A stretch of 64,000 nt of DNA from Bombiscardovia nodaiensis. GTDB taxonomy: Bacteria > Actinomycetota > Actinomycetes > Actinomycetales > Bifidobacteriaceae. Where the stretch lies: positions 806,001 to 870,000 of the forward strand of contig AP026798.1 in the NCBI GenBank assembly GCA_033127725.1, in the 5' to 3' direction. The notes beneath the pieces were generated by a model. It was not told where the DNA came from. It made no database searches and was given only the letters and a program-made list of their open reading frames with translations. How positions within the stretch are numbered: the stretch's first letter is position 1; the number at the start of each line of letters is the position of its first letter. The position numbers were made by a program, and so were the translations under genes. Positions 52,400 to 61,372 of this stretch are shown in pieces.

Positions 52400-53143
52400 A
52401 TGAGCAAGCCTATTGAAGCATCAATCGTGGTGGTAGACGACGAACCATCAATCCGGGAACTCCTCGTCGCCTCCTTACATTTCGCAGGTTTTGAAGTGGC
52501 TACTGCCGCCAATGGTACGCAAGCCATCGAAGTCATTGAGCAGACGCAGCCCGACCTTATCGTACTCGACGTGATGCTGCCAGACATTGACGGTTTCACA
52601 GTCACCAGCCGCATCCGTCAGGATGGGGTCGCGGCCCCGGTACTCTTCCTGACCGCCCGGGACGACACGCAGGACAAGATTATGGGCCTGACCGTGGGCG
52701 GCGACGACTACGTGACCAAGCCCTTTAGCCTGGAAGAAGTAGTCGCCAGAATCCGCGCCATTCTGCGCCGCACGCGCGAAAAAGTCGAAGATAATCCCAT
52801 TATCCGGGTGGGCGACTTGGAAATTAACGAGGACTCGCACGATGTGACACGCGCTGGCGAGCCCATCGATTTGAGCCCAACTGAGTACAAGCTCTTGCGC
52901 TATCTGATGGATAACGAGGGCAGGGTGCTGTCCAAGGCGCAGATTCTCGACCACGTCTGGCAGTACGACTGGGGTGGGGATGCGGCGATTGTAGAGTCGT
53001 ATATTTCTTACCTGCGCAAAAAGGTGGACGGCGTGAAGGTCGTTGACGAGCAGGGTAAGGAGCACCCGGTTGAGCCGCTGATTCAAACCAAGCGTGGTAT
53101 TGGCTATATGATTCGCGGGTCTAAGAGCCCCTCGGACGAGTGA
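52400..53143 (+). CDS. OmpR-family response regulator
   Basis: This 247-residue protein has a receiver domain with acidic pocket D13-D14, phospho-acceptor D57 (VLDVMLP) and K in TKPF, and a winged-helix DNA-binding domain (SPTEYKLLRYLMDNEGRVLSK; ESYISYLRKKVD). Its stop overlaps the kinase start. It probably responds to the kinase next door. Confidence 0.95.
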   Translation: MSKPIEASIVVVDDEPSIRELLVASLHFAGFEVATAANGTQAIEVIEQTQPDLIVLDVMLPDIDGFTVTSRIRQDGVAAPVLFLTARDDTQDKIMGLTVGGDDYVTKPFSLEEVVARIRAILRRTREKVEDNPIIRVGDLEINEDSHDVTRAGEPIDLSPTEYKLLRYLMDNEGRVLSKAQILDHVWQYDWGGDAAIVESYISYLRKKVDGVKVVDEQGKEHPVEPLIQTKRGIGYMIRGSKSPSDE

Positions 53144-55065
53144 TGGCAGGCCTATTTGTGCCTGCCTCGGTCGAGGCCGCGGCAGGAAAAGGACAGGGGC
53201 AGGGTCAGGGCCAGCCGGGCTCTGGGCAGCAGACTCCCCAAGAGTCGGGCTCGCAGGGCCCGCAGAGTCCGCAGGGCCCACAAAATTCGCAGGGTCCGCA
53301 AGAGGGGGGACAGACCTCCACCCGTTTTAGCGTCTTTGACCTCATCCCCCTCACCACCAAGCTCATAGCTTGTATGTTGGTGCTCCTCGTCATCGGTACG
53401 CTCGGTATCTCTCTAGCTATCCGGCAGATGGCGAGCACATATTTAATGCAAAAAACAGACACCCAGCTCATCCGACAAGGAAAGCTGGGCATCCGCAATG
53501 CCACGCTCTTGAGCCAGGAAGATCTGAACAAGCGCGGTTCAGGCCCAACGGACTACTTTTTGCAGGTACGCGACGACAATATGCGCATCATCAGCCAGAA
53601 TTTGAATCCGCTCACTGTCAGCGGCGTGCTGTCTGTGCCCAAACTGCCGGCCGACGGCGCTTCTGCCAACATAGAGCTTGACCAGCCGTTTACGACTTCG
53701 GCCCAGGTGAGCGCCCCCAAGGGCACCACCGTAGACCGGGACAGCCTGAAGCGGGCTCAGGCATCCTGGCGCGTGGTAGCCATGCGGTGGAGCTTGGAGA
53801 TGTCCAACGGCCTGGGCACGAGCACGGGAGTGCTGTTTATAGGTCTTTCCCTGAGCGATCAGTCAGACACTATTCACGCGCTGACCCAATACTGCTGGGC
53901 GGTGGGCATCCTGATTGTGCTCTTGGGCGCGGTCATAGCGGCCCTACTGATTCAGAGCACGCTAGCCCCCCTGAAGCGCATCGAAAAAACGGCTGCCAAA
54001 ATTGCTGCAGGCGATCTTTCTCAGCGTATTCCCGCTCGACCTATCAACACAGAAGTAGGCTCTCTTGCAGCTTCCCTGAACGTAATGTTGGCGCGTATCG
54101 AGCGCAGTTTCCGTGAGCAGGAGAAAACCACCCGCAAGATGAAGCAGTTTGTTTCGGATGCCAGCCACGAGTTGCGAACCCCCTTGGCCGCCATTCATGG
54201 CTATGCGGAGCTCTACCGGATGCAGCGTAATATGCCGGGAGCCTTGGAGAGGGCCGACGAGTCGATTGAGCATATCGAGGCTTCTAGTGCTCGCATGACA
54301 GAACTGGTGCAAGATTTGCTTTCCCTGGCCCGCTTGGATGAGGGGCGGGGTATTGATGCCAGCCTGGAGGTCAACCTTACTACGCTGGTCAACGATGCTG
54401 TCGACGACTTACACGCCCTGGACTTAGACCGCACGATCACCCGGGGACCGTTGCGGGTGGGCGAGAGTGAACAGGGGCAATCTCCTCAGTTGGTCTTCGA
54501 GGCCGGGGACTGGCCGCAGCTTTCGCTCGTAGCCGATCCCAACCGCCTGCGGCAGGTTGTGACCAATATTGTGGGCAATGTGCACCGGTACACGCCCTCC
54601 GATTCGCCTGTCCAAATAGGTCTGGGCGCTCTTCCGGCAGCTTTTGACCCGGATCGTTTCCTATTGCAGTCACACAACCAGGCCAGTTTGAATGATTTTC
54701 TGCAAGCCGCTGCCCAGGGTACTCACCAGCGAAATGCCCGCAGCATGCAGGCAGGTGTGCCAGTCCAGCAGTTCGTAATCATGCAGTTCATCGACCACGG
54801 CCCCGGCACGAGCCCTGAAGCGTTGGACCGCTTGTTCGAGCGCTTCTATACAGCGGACCCGTCCAGGGCGCGAGAAAAGGGCGGTACCGGCTTGGGGTTG
54901 GCCATTGTCGAATCGATCGTGAAGGCCCATCACGGGCTGATTAATGCCAGCCAGACGCCGGGTGGAGGCCTGACCTTCACCATTGTCCTGCCGCAAGGCA
55001 ATCTCGCCGCAGTCCGTCAGTCCGCCAAGAGTGATCAATCCGACCACCAGCCTGCGCGTGACTAG
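53143..55065 (+). CDS. Sensor histidine kinase
   Basis: This 640-residue kinase has a Gly/Gln/Pro-rich N-terminal stretch (about residues 15-58, QGP repeats), a first membrane helix (72-95), an extracellular sensor region (96-250), a second helix (251-272), a HAMP domain, the phospho-acceptor H342 in DASHELRTPLA, and ATPase boxes (DPNRLRQVVTNIVGNVHRY, GGTGLGLAIVES). ATG 53143 overlaps the regulator stop (TGATG); GTG 53140 is an alternative. The layout resembles the actinobacterial MprB/TcrY group. Confidence 0.93.
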   Translation: MAGLFVPASVEAAAGKGQGQGQGQPGSGQQTPQESGSQGPQSPQGPQNSQGPQEGGQTSTRFSVFDLIPLTTKLIACMLVLLVIGTLGISLAIRQMASTYLMQKTDTQLIRQGKLGIRNATLLSQEDLNKRGSGPTDYFLQVRDDNMRIISQNLNPLTVSGVLSVPKLPADGASANIELDQPFTTSAQVSAPKGTTVDRDSLKRAQASWRVVAMRWSLEMSNGLGTSTGVLFIGLSLSDQSDTIHALTQYCWAVGILIVLLGAVIAALLIQSTLAPLKRIEKTAAKIAAGDLSQRIPARPINTEVGSLAASLNVMLARIERSFREQEKTTRKMKQFVSDASHELRTPLAAIHGYAELYRMQRNMPGALERADESIEHIEASSARMTELVQDLLSLARLDEGRGIDASLEVNLTTLVNDAVDDLHALDLDRTITRGPLRVGESEQGQSPQLVFEAGDWPQLSLVADPNRLRQVVTNIVGNVHRYTPSDSPVQIGLGALPAAFDPDRFLLQSHNQASLNDFLQAAAQGTHQRNARSMQAGVPVQQFVIMQFIDHGPGTSPEALDRLFERFYTADPSRAREKGGTGLGLAIVESIVKAHHGLINASQTPGGGLTFTIVLPQGNLAAVRQSAKSDQSDHQPARD

Positions 55066-55223
55066 GCTAAGGCTTATCCTTGCAGCTAGAGTCGCCTACG
55101 AAGGTTAGCTGGTAGTATGCTCGGAAATGGCGGGTATTCACACCAGAGTGTGGCGAGATGTCGTTGGTGCGGTGTGGGCACTGCTCACGGCGGGCCAATC
55201 CTGACAGGGTCGGAGAAGGAGTT

Positions 55224-56291
55224 ATGGACAAAGCTGGTATCAGAGATGTGGCAGCAGCTGCCGGTGTCTCTATTTCGACTGTTTCGCGTGCCTTTACCCG
55301 TCCCGATTTGGTCTCGAAAAAGACCCGACAGAAGGTCCTGCAGACCGCGGATAAGCTCGATTTCAATATCTCGCGTTCAGCCACAGCCTTGAAATCCGGG
55401 CAGACCTATCGCGTGGCCATGCTCATGAATGAGGAGATTACCAGCTGGTTCAACACGCAAGTGTTTGCGGGCATTGAGTTCGTGCTCCACCCGGCTGGCT
55501 ACGATATTTCCCTTTTTCAGCACATTGACACGGCCGAAAATCGCAAGGAATTCTTTACGGACCTGCCCATCCGCCGCAATGTAGATGCCGTGTTTGTCGC
55601 TTCCTTCGCCGTAGATCACCATGAGGTCAAGCAGCTCAAGCGTATAAACGTGCCTATTATCGGCATCAATACCCCGTCTACTAAGGGTTTCGACGCCTCT
55701 ATCAGCATTGACGACGAGGAGGGCATGTTCGCCGCCACCCAGCACTTAATTGGCTTAGGCCATCGCAATATTGCTTACGCTTGCACAGAGCGTGCCGAGA
55801 CCATCGACTCCAGCATTGACAACAGGGCCCACGGTTTCGTCCGCGCTTGCAAGGCCGTGCCCAAGTCTAAAGGGCTGAAATGGCAGGTTATTACTGTGCC
55901 CCGAGGCCGTGATTTTGCCGACGAAGCGCTTGCCTCGCTCCTGCAGTTGAGTCAGTTCCCCGACGCTATCTGCTGTGAGTTCGACATGATGGCGATTCCG
56001 CTGGCCCTCAAGTTAGTACGATATGGCCACAAGGCGGGACAGGACTACTCGTTGGTCGGCTTCGATGACAGCCCATACGCTGACACGATTGGTTTGACAA
56101 CAATGAGGCAGGACCCTTACCAGATGGGAGCCGCCGCTGCGCGCAAGGCCCTGAGTCTGATGGAGGGCGACCAGCCGCAGGAAGCCTACGAAGTGGTGCA
56201 GCCCAAGCTGATTTTGAGGGATTCAGACCAGCTCTATGAGCAGCAAACTCAGAGCACTAGGGCAGCGCACAGTAGCAAGGTCAAGGGGTAG
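55224..56291 (+). CDS. LacI-family transcriptional regulator
   Basis: This 355-residue repressor has an N-terminal helix-turn-helix (IRDVAAAAGVSISTVSRAF) with hinge, and a periplasmic-binding-like sugar domain. ATG 55224 follows GGAGAAGGAG. It lies 3.7 kb from the sugar-transport and GH13 genes, whose shared upstream region has two LacI-type operators, so it is a candidate regulator of them. Its 3' end overlaps the convergent TraX-like gene by 43 bp. Confidence 0.92.
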   Translation: MDKAGIRDVAAAAGVSISTVSRAFTRPDLVSKKTRQKVLQTADKLDFNISRSATALKSGQTYRVAMLMNEEITSWFNTQVFAGIEFVLHPAGYDISLFQHIDTAENRKEFFTDLPIRRNVDAVFVASFAVDHHEVKQLKRINVPIIGINTPSTKGFDASISIDDEEGMFAATQHLIGLGHRNIAYACTERAETIDSSIDNRAHGFVRACKAVPKSKGLKWQVITVPRGRDFADEALASLLQLSQFPDAICCEFDMMAIPLALKLVRYGHKAGQDYSLVGFDDSPYADTIGLTTMRQDPYQMGAAAARKALSLMEGDQPQEAYEVVQPKLILRDSDQLYEQQTQSTRAAHSSKVKG

Positions 56292-57055
56292 AGCAGGTAA
56301 AAGACCCAAGGCGTCCACTGATGCCGGTAGCCCAAGGAGTCGTTGCGAAAGTGCAGTATAACCACGCCGATGGCTGGCGTGGCGAAGACGAGTGCTCCCA
56401 GTAGGCCGGACAGGAGCATCATCGTATTTTCGCGCTCGCGCAGATAGTAAAAAATGACAGCGAAAAGCAGGAGCAGACTGCCCAAGCTGACCAGGCGTTG
56501 GCGGGTGCCGATGCGCAGGAGCAGGATCCAAGCCAATCCAGCGAGGACCACCAGTGCGCTGAAGGCCCAACGCAATCCCCTTCCGCCAGGAGTATTCAGG
56601 CGAATACGCTCCAGGAGGCACAAGAGTGCCAAGGCGATGACAAGTGCAAAGACGGGATTTTGCGAGGACCAGTCGAAGGCTCTTCCGGTACTGGCCAGGT
56701 CGTAGGGCACTTCACAAACCAGCGCCAGCGCCAGGAGTCTCAAGCCGTAAGCCCGGCGGCTGTGCGTGCGATGCATGCCTTCCACCAGGAGCCAGGCATA
56801 GATGGGCACTGCCACCCAGGAGGCGACTTCGCAGACAACGAGCAGGGTCATGGCGGCCATGTCGTCTGTGCTCTGGGCACCGAGCAGTTTCGGCAGGACG
56901 GTGGTCGATAGGATAGAGAGTAAGACGAGCAAGTAGCCGATGACTTTGAGCCAGTAAACGCTTAAACCTTTGGTTTTCTGGGCCGACTGCTGCTTGCTGC
57001 TGGCGGTCAACTGCGCGCTTTCACTCCGGGCGCTTCCAGGTAGGTGTGCAGGCAT
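56249..57055 (-). CDS. TraX-like integral membrane protein
   Basis: This 268-residue protein has seven to eight hydrophobic segments and the pattern VEGMHRTHSRRAYGLRLLALALVCEVPYDL, seen in the TraX family. TraX acetylates F-pilin in plasmids; chromosomal homologues are of unknown role and may be acyltransferases. The C-terminus ends in a hydrophobic run right at the stop. Confidence 0.75.
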   Translation of the reverse strand: MPAHLPGSARSESAQLTASSKQQSAQKTKGLSVYWLKVIGYLLVLLSILSTTVLPKLLGAQSTDDMAAMTLLVVCEVASWVAVPIYAWLLVEGMHRTHSRRAYGLRLLALALVCEVPYDLASTGRAFDWSSQNPVFALVIALALLCLLERIRLNTPGGRGLRWAFSALVVLAGLAWILLLRIGTRQRLVSLGSLLLLFAVIFYYLRERENTMMLLSGLLGALVFATPAIGVVILHFRNDSLGYRHQWTPWVFYLLYPLTLLLCAALVL

Positions 57056-57066
57056 ATTGCTCTTCT

Positions 57067-57915
57067 CTAGACTTGGGCTGGGGCTAGGACAACGTTGAGG
57101 AGCTCCCGGTACTTAGGCACCCCTTGTTCGCAGGACAGGGAGCAGACGGCCTGCTGGCAAACCTGCGGATCTTGTGTGGGTGAGATAGCCGTGTGGACGT
57201 AGGCTCCATCGATGCCCACGGCTCGCGCGCCCAATATATCGCTGCCAATATCGTTGCCGACCATCAGCGCCTGTCCGCTGCTCACGCCCAAGGCCTCTAG
57301 CGGCCTGGTGAACATGGGCCCTGCTGGCTTGCGCCAACCCACCTGGCTGGACAGCTCCACCAAATCGAAACTGCGGTTCAAGCCTGTCAAATCCAGCTCA
57401 GGGAGCGTGTAGACCTCCTGGGCGTTGGAAACTAAAGCTACTGCCAGGCCCTGCGCTCGTAAGCTGGCGAGCATCTGCTGGGCTCCCGGATAGGCGCCGA
57501 TGCGCAGGGTGGAAGCCTGCCGGAAGAGCCAGGCAGCTTGTCTGACCAGCGGGCTGGGTTGCCCGTGCTCGCCCAGGAGATGCTGGTAGGCCACAGCGAG
57601 GTCGGGTTCAAGAAAGGAAACATCTAGGGGAGCGCCTGGGTGCGCGCTCATCCAAGCCTCCTGCTGCCGGTGGGTGACCTCCTTGCTGGCAGTCTCAAAC
57701 TCGGCCTTGAGCTCACTGGCAGTCACTTGGGCCGGATAGCCGTGGCCTTGCAGGAAGGAGAGCAGGGCCTGCCAAGGTTTGGGGGAGTCTTCGTCGGTGC
57801 GAATATCTACCAGTGTGCCGTAAAGGTCGAAGAGTATCAGCTGATAGCGGCCCTCTACGGCCGAGTCGGCTCGCTGCTGGCTCATATCGTACTCTTTCTG
57901 TTGGGTATTGCGCAC
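57067..57915 (-). CDS. HAD-family hydrolase
   Basis: This 282-residue protein has motif I LILFDLYGTLVDI, motif II VALVSNAQE, motif III Lys in GWRKPAGPMF, and motif IV MVGNDIGSDILGA. Asp-for-Asp placement fits a phosphatase with unknown substrate. GTG 57915 is preferred because GGAGG lies 9 nt before; ATG 57885 has AGAAAGAG. Confidence 0.87.
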   Translation of the reverse strand: MRNTQQKEYDMSQQRADSAVEGRYQLILFDLYGTLVDIRTDEDSPKPWQALLSFLQGHGYPAQVTASELKAEFETASKEVTHRQQEAWMSAHPGAPLDVSFLEPDLAVAYQHLLGEHGQPSPLVRQAAWLFRQASTLRIGAYPGAQQMLASLRAQGLAVALVSNAQEVYTLPELDLTGLNRSFDLVELSSQVGWRKPAGPMFTRPLEALGVSSGQALMVGNDIGSDILGARAVGIDGAYVHTAISPTQDPQVCQQAVCSLSCEQGVPKYRELLNVVLAPAQV

Positions 57916-57939
57916 TTCTCATTTCCTCCGTCCACAGTC

Positions 57940-59562
57940 TTACTCCTGAACGCCTGCCAGGGGCAGCATGAGGAAGCTCTGCGGCCCCAAGGTCAGCGAT
58001 TCTTTGCGCACATCAACCGAGCCGATGCTGAGCACAGGTTCACTCTGGCTGAGCGGAAGTGCCTGGCTGAGTAAGAGGCGTTCACTGCTTTGGCTGGGGT
58101 TCATGGCGATGAGGACGCGCTCGCTCTGGTCGGCGGTGTGGCGCAGGTAGGCTAGCGAACGGCCCTTGCTCGGTGCTGCAACCAGGCTGAATCCACCGTC
58201 GGCTTGTAGGGCTGGGTGCTGGGCGCGCAGGGCGATAATCTGGCGGATCCAAGCTAAGAGGGAGTCGGTACGCTGGGATTCGCTGGCAACCGTCGGCGCG
58301 CTGGCATCTGGGTCGACTGGCAGGTAGAGCTGGTCGCTGGAGGCATTAGAAAATCCGAGATTGGCGGAGGAATCCCACTGCATGGGCGTGCGAGAGCCCG
58401 TGCGATGGTAGCCGCCTTCCTTGCTGGGCAGCTGCCGGTAGCGCATACCAATTTCGTCGCCGTAGTAGAGGAAAGGCACGCCTGGCATGGTGAGAAACAT
58501 GGCGAGGGCCAGCTTGCGTTCACGCTCGTCCAGGCGGGGGGCGAGGCGCGGCGTGTCGTGGTTGCAGGAGATGAAGGAGAAGTAGCCTAAATCCTTGCTG
58601 TGCTCGTACTGGGGCAGGTAGTCGTCCAGAAAGTCCCGGGCGCTGGAACCGCTCTCGGCCTTGAAGTAGCTCAAATCTTGGCTGCCGGGCAGGGGCGAAT
58701 CGCTGTTGCGGGCCAGGAGGTTGTAGCCGTTACCCTTGCCATCCCAGCGCCAGTCCAGGTAAAAGTCCATGTCGAAGCCGGCTTGCAAGGCTTGGACGGG
58801 CACGCCCCACTCGGAGACGAAAGCAGAATCGGGGTATTCGGCTTTGACAGCGGCGAGCATCTCCTGCCAAATCTTGATGGTCTCGGGTTTGTCCTCCCCG
58901 TCGTTTTTGACCAGGGAATTAGCCATATCGACCCGGAAACCGTCGCAACCTTGGGCCAACCAGAAGCGCATGACGTCGACCATAGCCTGGCGAGTTGAGC
59001 GTGCGGCAGGGGAGTCCGGGCTGTTCTGCCAGTTGCGGTCCCGCTGGGCAAAGCCGTAGTTGAGGGCCGGTTGGCACTTGAAAAAGTTTAAGATGTAGGC
59101 AGCGTCGCGCTCGCTCTCGCCGCCGATGAAGGGCATGGAGTAGCCGTCGAAAGCGCCGTTAGTCCAGATGTAGCGGTCGCTAAACTCGTTGGGCTGCGCC
59201 CGCTGGCTGGTCTGAAACCAGGGGTGTTCTTCGCTGGTGTGGCCCGGTACCAGATCAAGCAAAACATGAATGCCCTTGGCGTGTGCCTGGGTAAAGAGGT
59301 TCACTAGATCGGCGTTGCTCCCGTAGCGCTCGGCCACCTGGCAGTAGTTGCTCACGTCGTAGCCGGCATCCTTAAAGGGAGACTCGAAGCAGGGGTTAAT
59401 CCACAGGGCGTTACAGCCTAGTGACTTGATGTAGTTGAGCTTGGCGGTGATGCCTGGTATGTCGCCGATACCGTCCGCATTGGAATCGTAGAAGCTCTGA
59501 GGATAGATCTCATAAAAGACAGCCTTGGCCAGCCAGTCTGGGTGAGTGTGTTCTGTCGTCAT
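57940..59562 (-). CDS. GH13-family alpha-glucosidase/amylase-type enzyme
   Basis: This 540-residue enzyme has the GH13 barrel: YEIYPQSFYDSNADGIGDIPG at the start, LLDLVPGHTS, nucleophile D212 (GFRVDMAN), acid/base E251 (FVSEWGVP) and transition-state D336 (SCNHDTPR), then GGYHRTGSRTPMQWD. It likely acts on alpha-1,4 or alpha-1,6 glucosides in the cytoplasm, as there is no signal peptide. ATG 59562 follows AGAGGAAG. It diverges from the transporter genes. Confidence 0.9.
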   Translation of the reverse strand: MTTEHTHPDWLAKAVFYEIYPQSFYDSNADGIGDIPGITAKLNYIKSLGCNALWINPCFESPFKDAGYDVSNYCQVAERYGSNADLVNLFTQAHAKGIHVLLDLVPGHTSEEHPWFQTSQRAQPNEFSDRYIWTNGAFDGYSMPFIGGESERDAAYILNFFKCQPALNYGFAQRDRNWQNSPDSPAARSTRQAMVDVMRFWLAQGCDGFRVDMANSLVKNDGEDKPETIKIWQEMLAAVKAEYPDSAFVSEWGVPVQALQAGFDMDFYLDWRWDGKGNGYNLLARNSDSPLPGSQDLSYFKAESGSSARDFLDDYLPQYEHSKDLGYFSFISCNHDTPRLAPRLDERERKLALAMFLTMPGVPFLYYGDEIGMRYRQLPSKEGGYHRTGSRTPMQWDSSANLGFSNASSDQLYLPVDPDASAPTVASESQRTDSLLAWIRQIIALRAQHPALQADGGFSLVAAPSKGRSLAYLRHTADQSERVLIAMNPSQSSERLLLSQALPLSQSEPVLSIGSVDVRKESLTLGPQSFLMLPLAGVQE

Positions 59563-59722
59563 CTGTGACTTCCTCTCTAGCGAATCTGAGTAGCGGTCCA
59601 TATCTTTGAGCAGCTGCTTCAAGATTCTTACATTGGATACTATCAGCTATCGGTGTATCGCTGCCCGAGCTCAAGGCAGACGAGCCAGCAGGAACCTGGA
59701 CTTCGGATACTGCTACCGGTAG

Positions 59723-59736
59723 TGCAAACGATAGCA
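59723..59736. promoter_or_regulatory. LacI-family operator 1
   Basis: TGCAAACGATAGCA is close to the LacI/GalR-type consensus with central CG and outer TGCA arms. It lies 160 bp upstream of the GH13 start. Confidence 0.6.
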
Positions 59737-59883
59737 GAAACTAGTGAATTTTGGGTCACTTTTATACAATATCCTTTCACTGTGTTGAACTAGCTAGAGC
59801 AGGTCGGTAATGGCGTAAGTATGAATGATTGATAGGAGAAGGGTTGTTAGCGTTCACGATGACCCGGATTGACCCCAGTCGAT

Positions 59884-59897
59884 TGCATACGTTTGCA
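59884..59897. promoter_or_regulatory. LacI-family operator 2
   Basis: TGCATACGTTTGCA reads TGCAAACGTATGCA on the other strand and matches operator 1 in 12 of 14 positions. It lies 141 bp upstream of the binding-protein gene. Confidence 0.65.
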
Positions 59898-60038
59898 AAA
59901 AGGTGTAAGCTAAGAGCTGTTGATAGCGGCAATGGACTTGGAAATAGTCTGTTCGCTGCGTGGTAGAGCAGACGCTTCAGTTGCGCTCAGGCGTTGCAAG
60001 GCGTTTGATCGCGTGAAGTACACATCAGGAGGTCAAAG

Positions 60039-61277
60039 ATGACAGGTTTGAAGAAAGCCTTAGGAGCGGGTATTGCCCTGGCAATGGCCGTGGGGGTGTC
60101 CGCTTGCGGTTCCTCAAGCGATACGGGCAGTAGCAATTCGGACTCGAAAGAACAGAGCGCCAAGTTGACGGTGTGGTCCGCCTCAGAGGATCAGGCTAAT
60201 GCAGATTCGTGGCTGCCCAAGATGGAGAAGGCCTTTGAAAAGGCGCACTCCAACTACAAGATTGCGTGGAAGAACTCAGTCGTGGCCGAGGGCGATGCAG
60301 CTACTACCGTCAAGCAAGATCCGGCGGCTGCAGCAGACGTTTACCTCTTTGCCAACGACCAGCTGGGTACCTTGGTGGATTCCCAGGCTATTGGCGAGCT
60401 CAGTGATGACGCCCTGAGCCAGGTCAAGAAGCAAAACGATGAGTCCATGGTCGCCTCCGTCACCGGTAAAGATGGCAAGGTGTACGGCGTGCCTTACACC
60501 GGCAACACCTGGTTCATGTACTACAACAAGTCCAAGTTCACTGCCGACGATGTGAAGTCCTTGGATGCCATGCTCGCCAAGGGTAAGGTGGCTCTGGATG
60601 TGAGCAACTCCTGGTACCTGCCCTCCTTCTATGTAGGCGCTGGCGGTTCTATCTTCGGTGCGGACGGCACTAAAACTTCGGACGGCATCAAGCTGGGCGA
60701 CCACGCTGAAGAGGTCACCAAGTATTTGGTTAACCTGATTGCCAACCCCAACTTTGTCAATGACAGCAAGGGTGCAGGCCTGGCAGCTATGAAGAGCGGA
60801 CAAGCTGATGCGCTCTTCTCCGGCACCTGGGATGCCAGCGAAGTAAAGAAGGCCCTGGGTGACAACTATGCCGCGATTCAGCCGCCGAGCTTCAAGCTTG
60901 ACTCCGGCTCTTATCAGATGAAGGCGTTCTCAGGCTCCAAGGCTGCTGCTTACAACCCCAACTCCAAGAGCCCGAAGATTGCTGCTCAGTTCGCCGCCTT
61001 CCTCGGTTCCACTCAGGCGCAGAAGGAGCACTTCGAAATGCGCTCTATCGTCCCCTCCGACAAGTCTCTGGCCAGCACGGTCTCCAAGGACCCGGCCGCT
61101 GTAGCGCAAATGGACACCATTTCCAAGGCCTCAGTTGTTCAGTCCACCCTGCCCGAGATGGCGAACTTCTGGGATCCTTGCGCTAACTTCGGTACGGCGC
61201 TAGTCAACAAGGAAATCAACCAGGACAACGCAGGACAAAAGACTGCCGACTGGGCTGCTTCCTACCAAAAGAAGTAA
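60039..61277 (+). CDS. Sugar ABC transporter substrate-binding lipoprotein (MalE-type)
   Basis: This 412-residue protein has a signal peptide with lipobox V-S-A-C23, a Ser-rich linker and a family 1 solute-binding domain (KLTVWSASEDQANADSWLPKME-like start, YGVPYTGNTWFMYYNKSKF). It catches an oligosaccharide, probably a maltodextrin type, for the permeases downstream. Confidence 0.92.
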   Translation: MTGLKKALGAGIALAMAVGVSACGSSSDTGSSNSDSKEQSAKLTVWSASEDQANADSWLPKMEKAFEKAHSNYKIAWKNSVVAEGDAATTVKQDPAAAADVYLFANDQLGTLVDSQAIGELSDDALSQVKKQNDESMVASVTGKDGKVYGVPYTGNTWFMYYNKSKFTADDVKSLDAMLAKGKVALDVSNSWYLPSFYVGAGGSIFGADGTKTSDGIKLGDHAEEVTKYLVNLIANPNFVNDSKGAGLAAMKSGQADALFSGTWDASEVKKALGDNYAAIQPPSFKLDSGSYQMKAFSGSKAAAYNPNSKSPKIAAQFAAFLGSTQAQKEHFEMRSIVPSDKSLASTVSKDPAAVAQMDTISKASVVQSTLPEMANFWDPCANFGTALVNKEINQDNAGQKTADWAASYQKK

Positions 61278-61372
61278 GTGCATGAGAGCCTTGGGTCAGG
61301 ACTACTGGCTCAAGGCTTTTGATGCCTATGTGATTATCAATTGTGGTTTGAAATGCTGAAAGGTCGTTAGCT

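Larger units (their letters stand above)
59563..60038. promoter_or_regulatory. Divergent control region of GH13 and sugar-transport genes
   Basis: This 476-bp gap holds no gene. It has two LacI-type operators (59723 and 59884), a 10-bp palindrome CTACCGGTAG (59713-59722) next to the first, and AT-rich stretches (TTTTATACAATATCC near 59760) fitting promoters. Confidence 0.65.
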
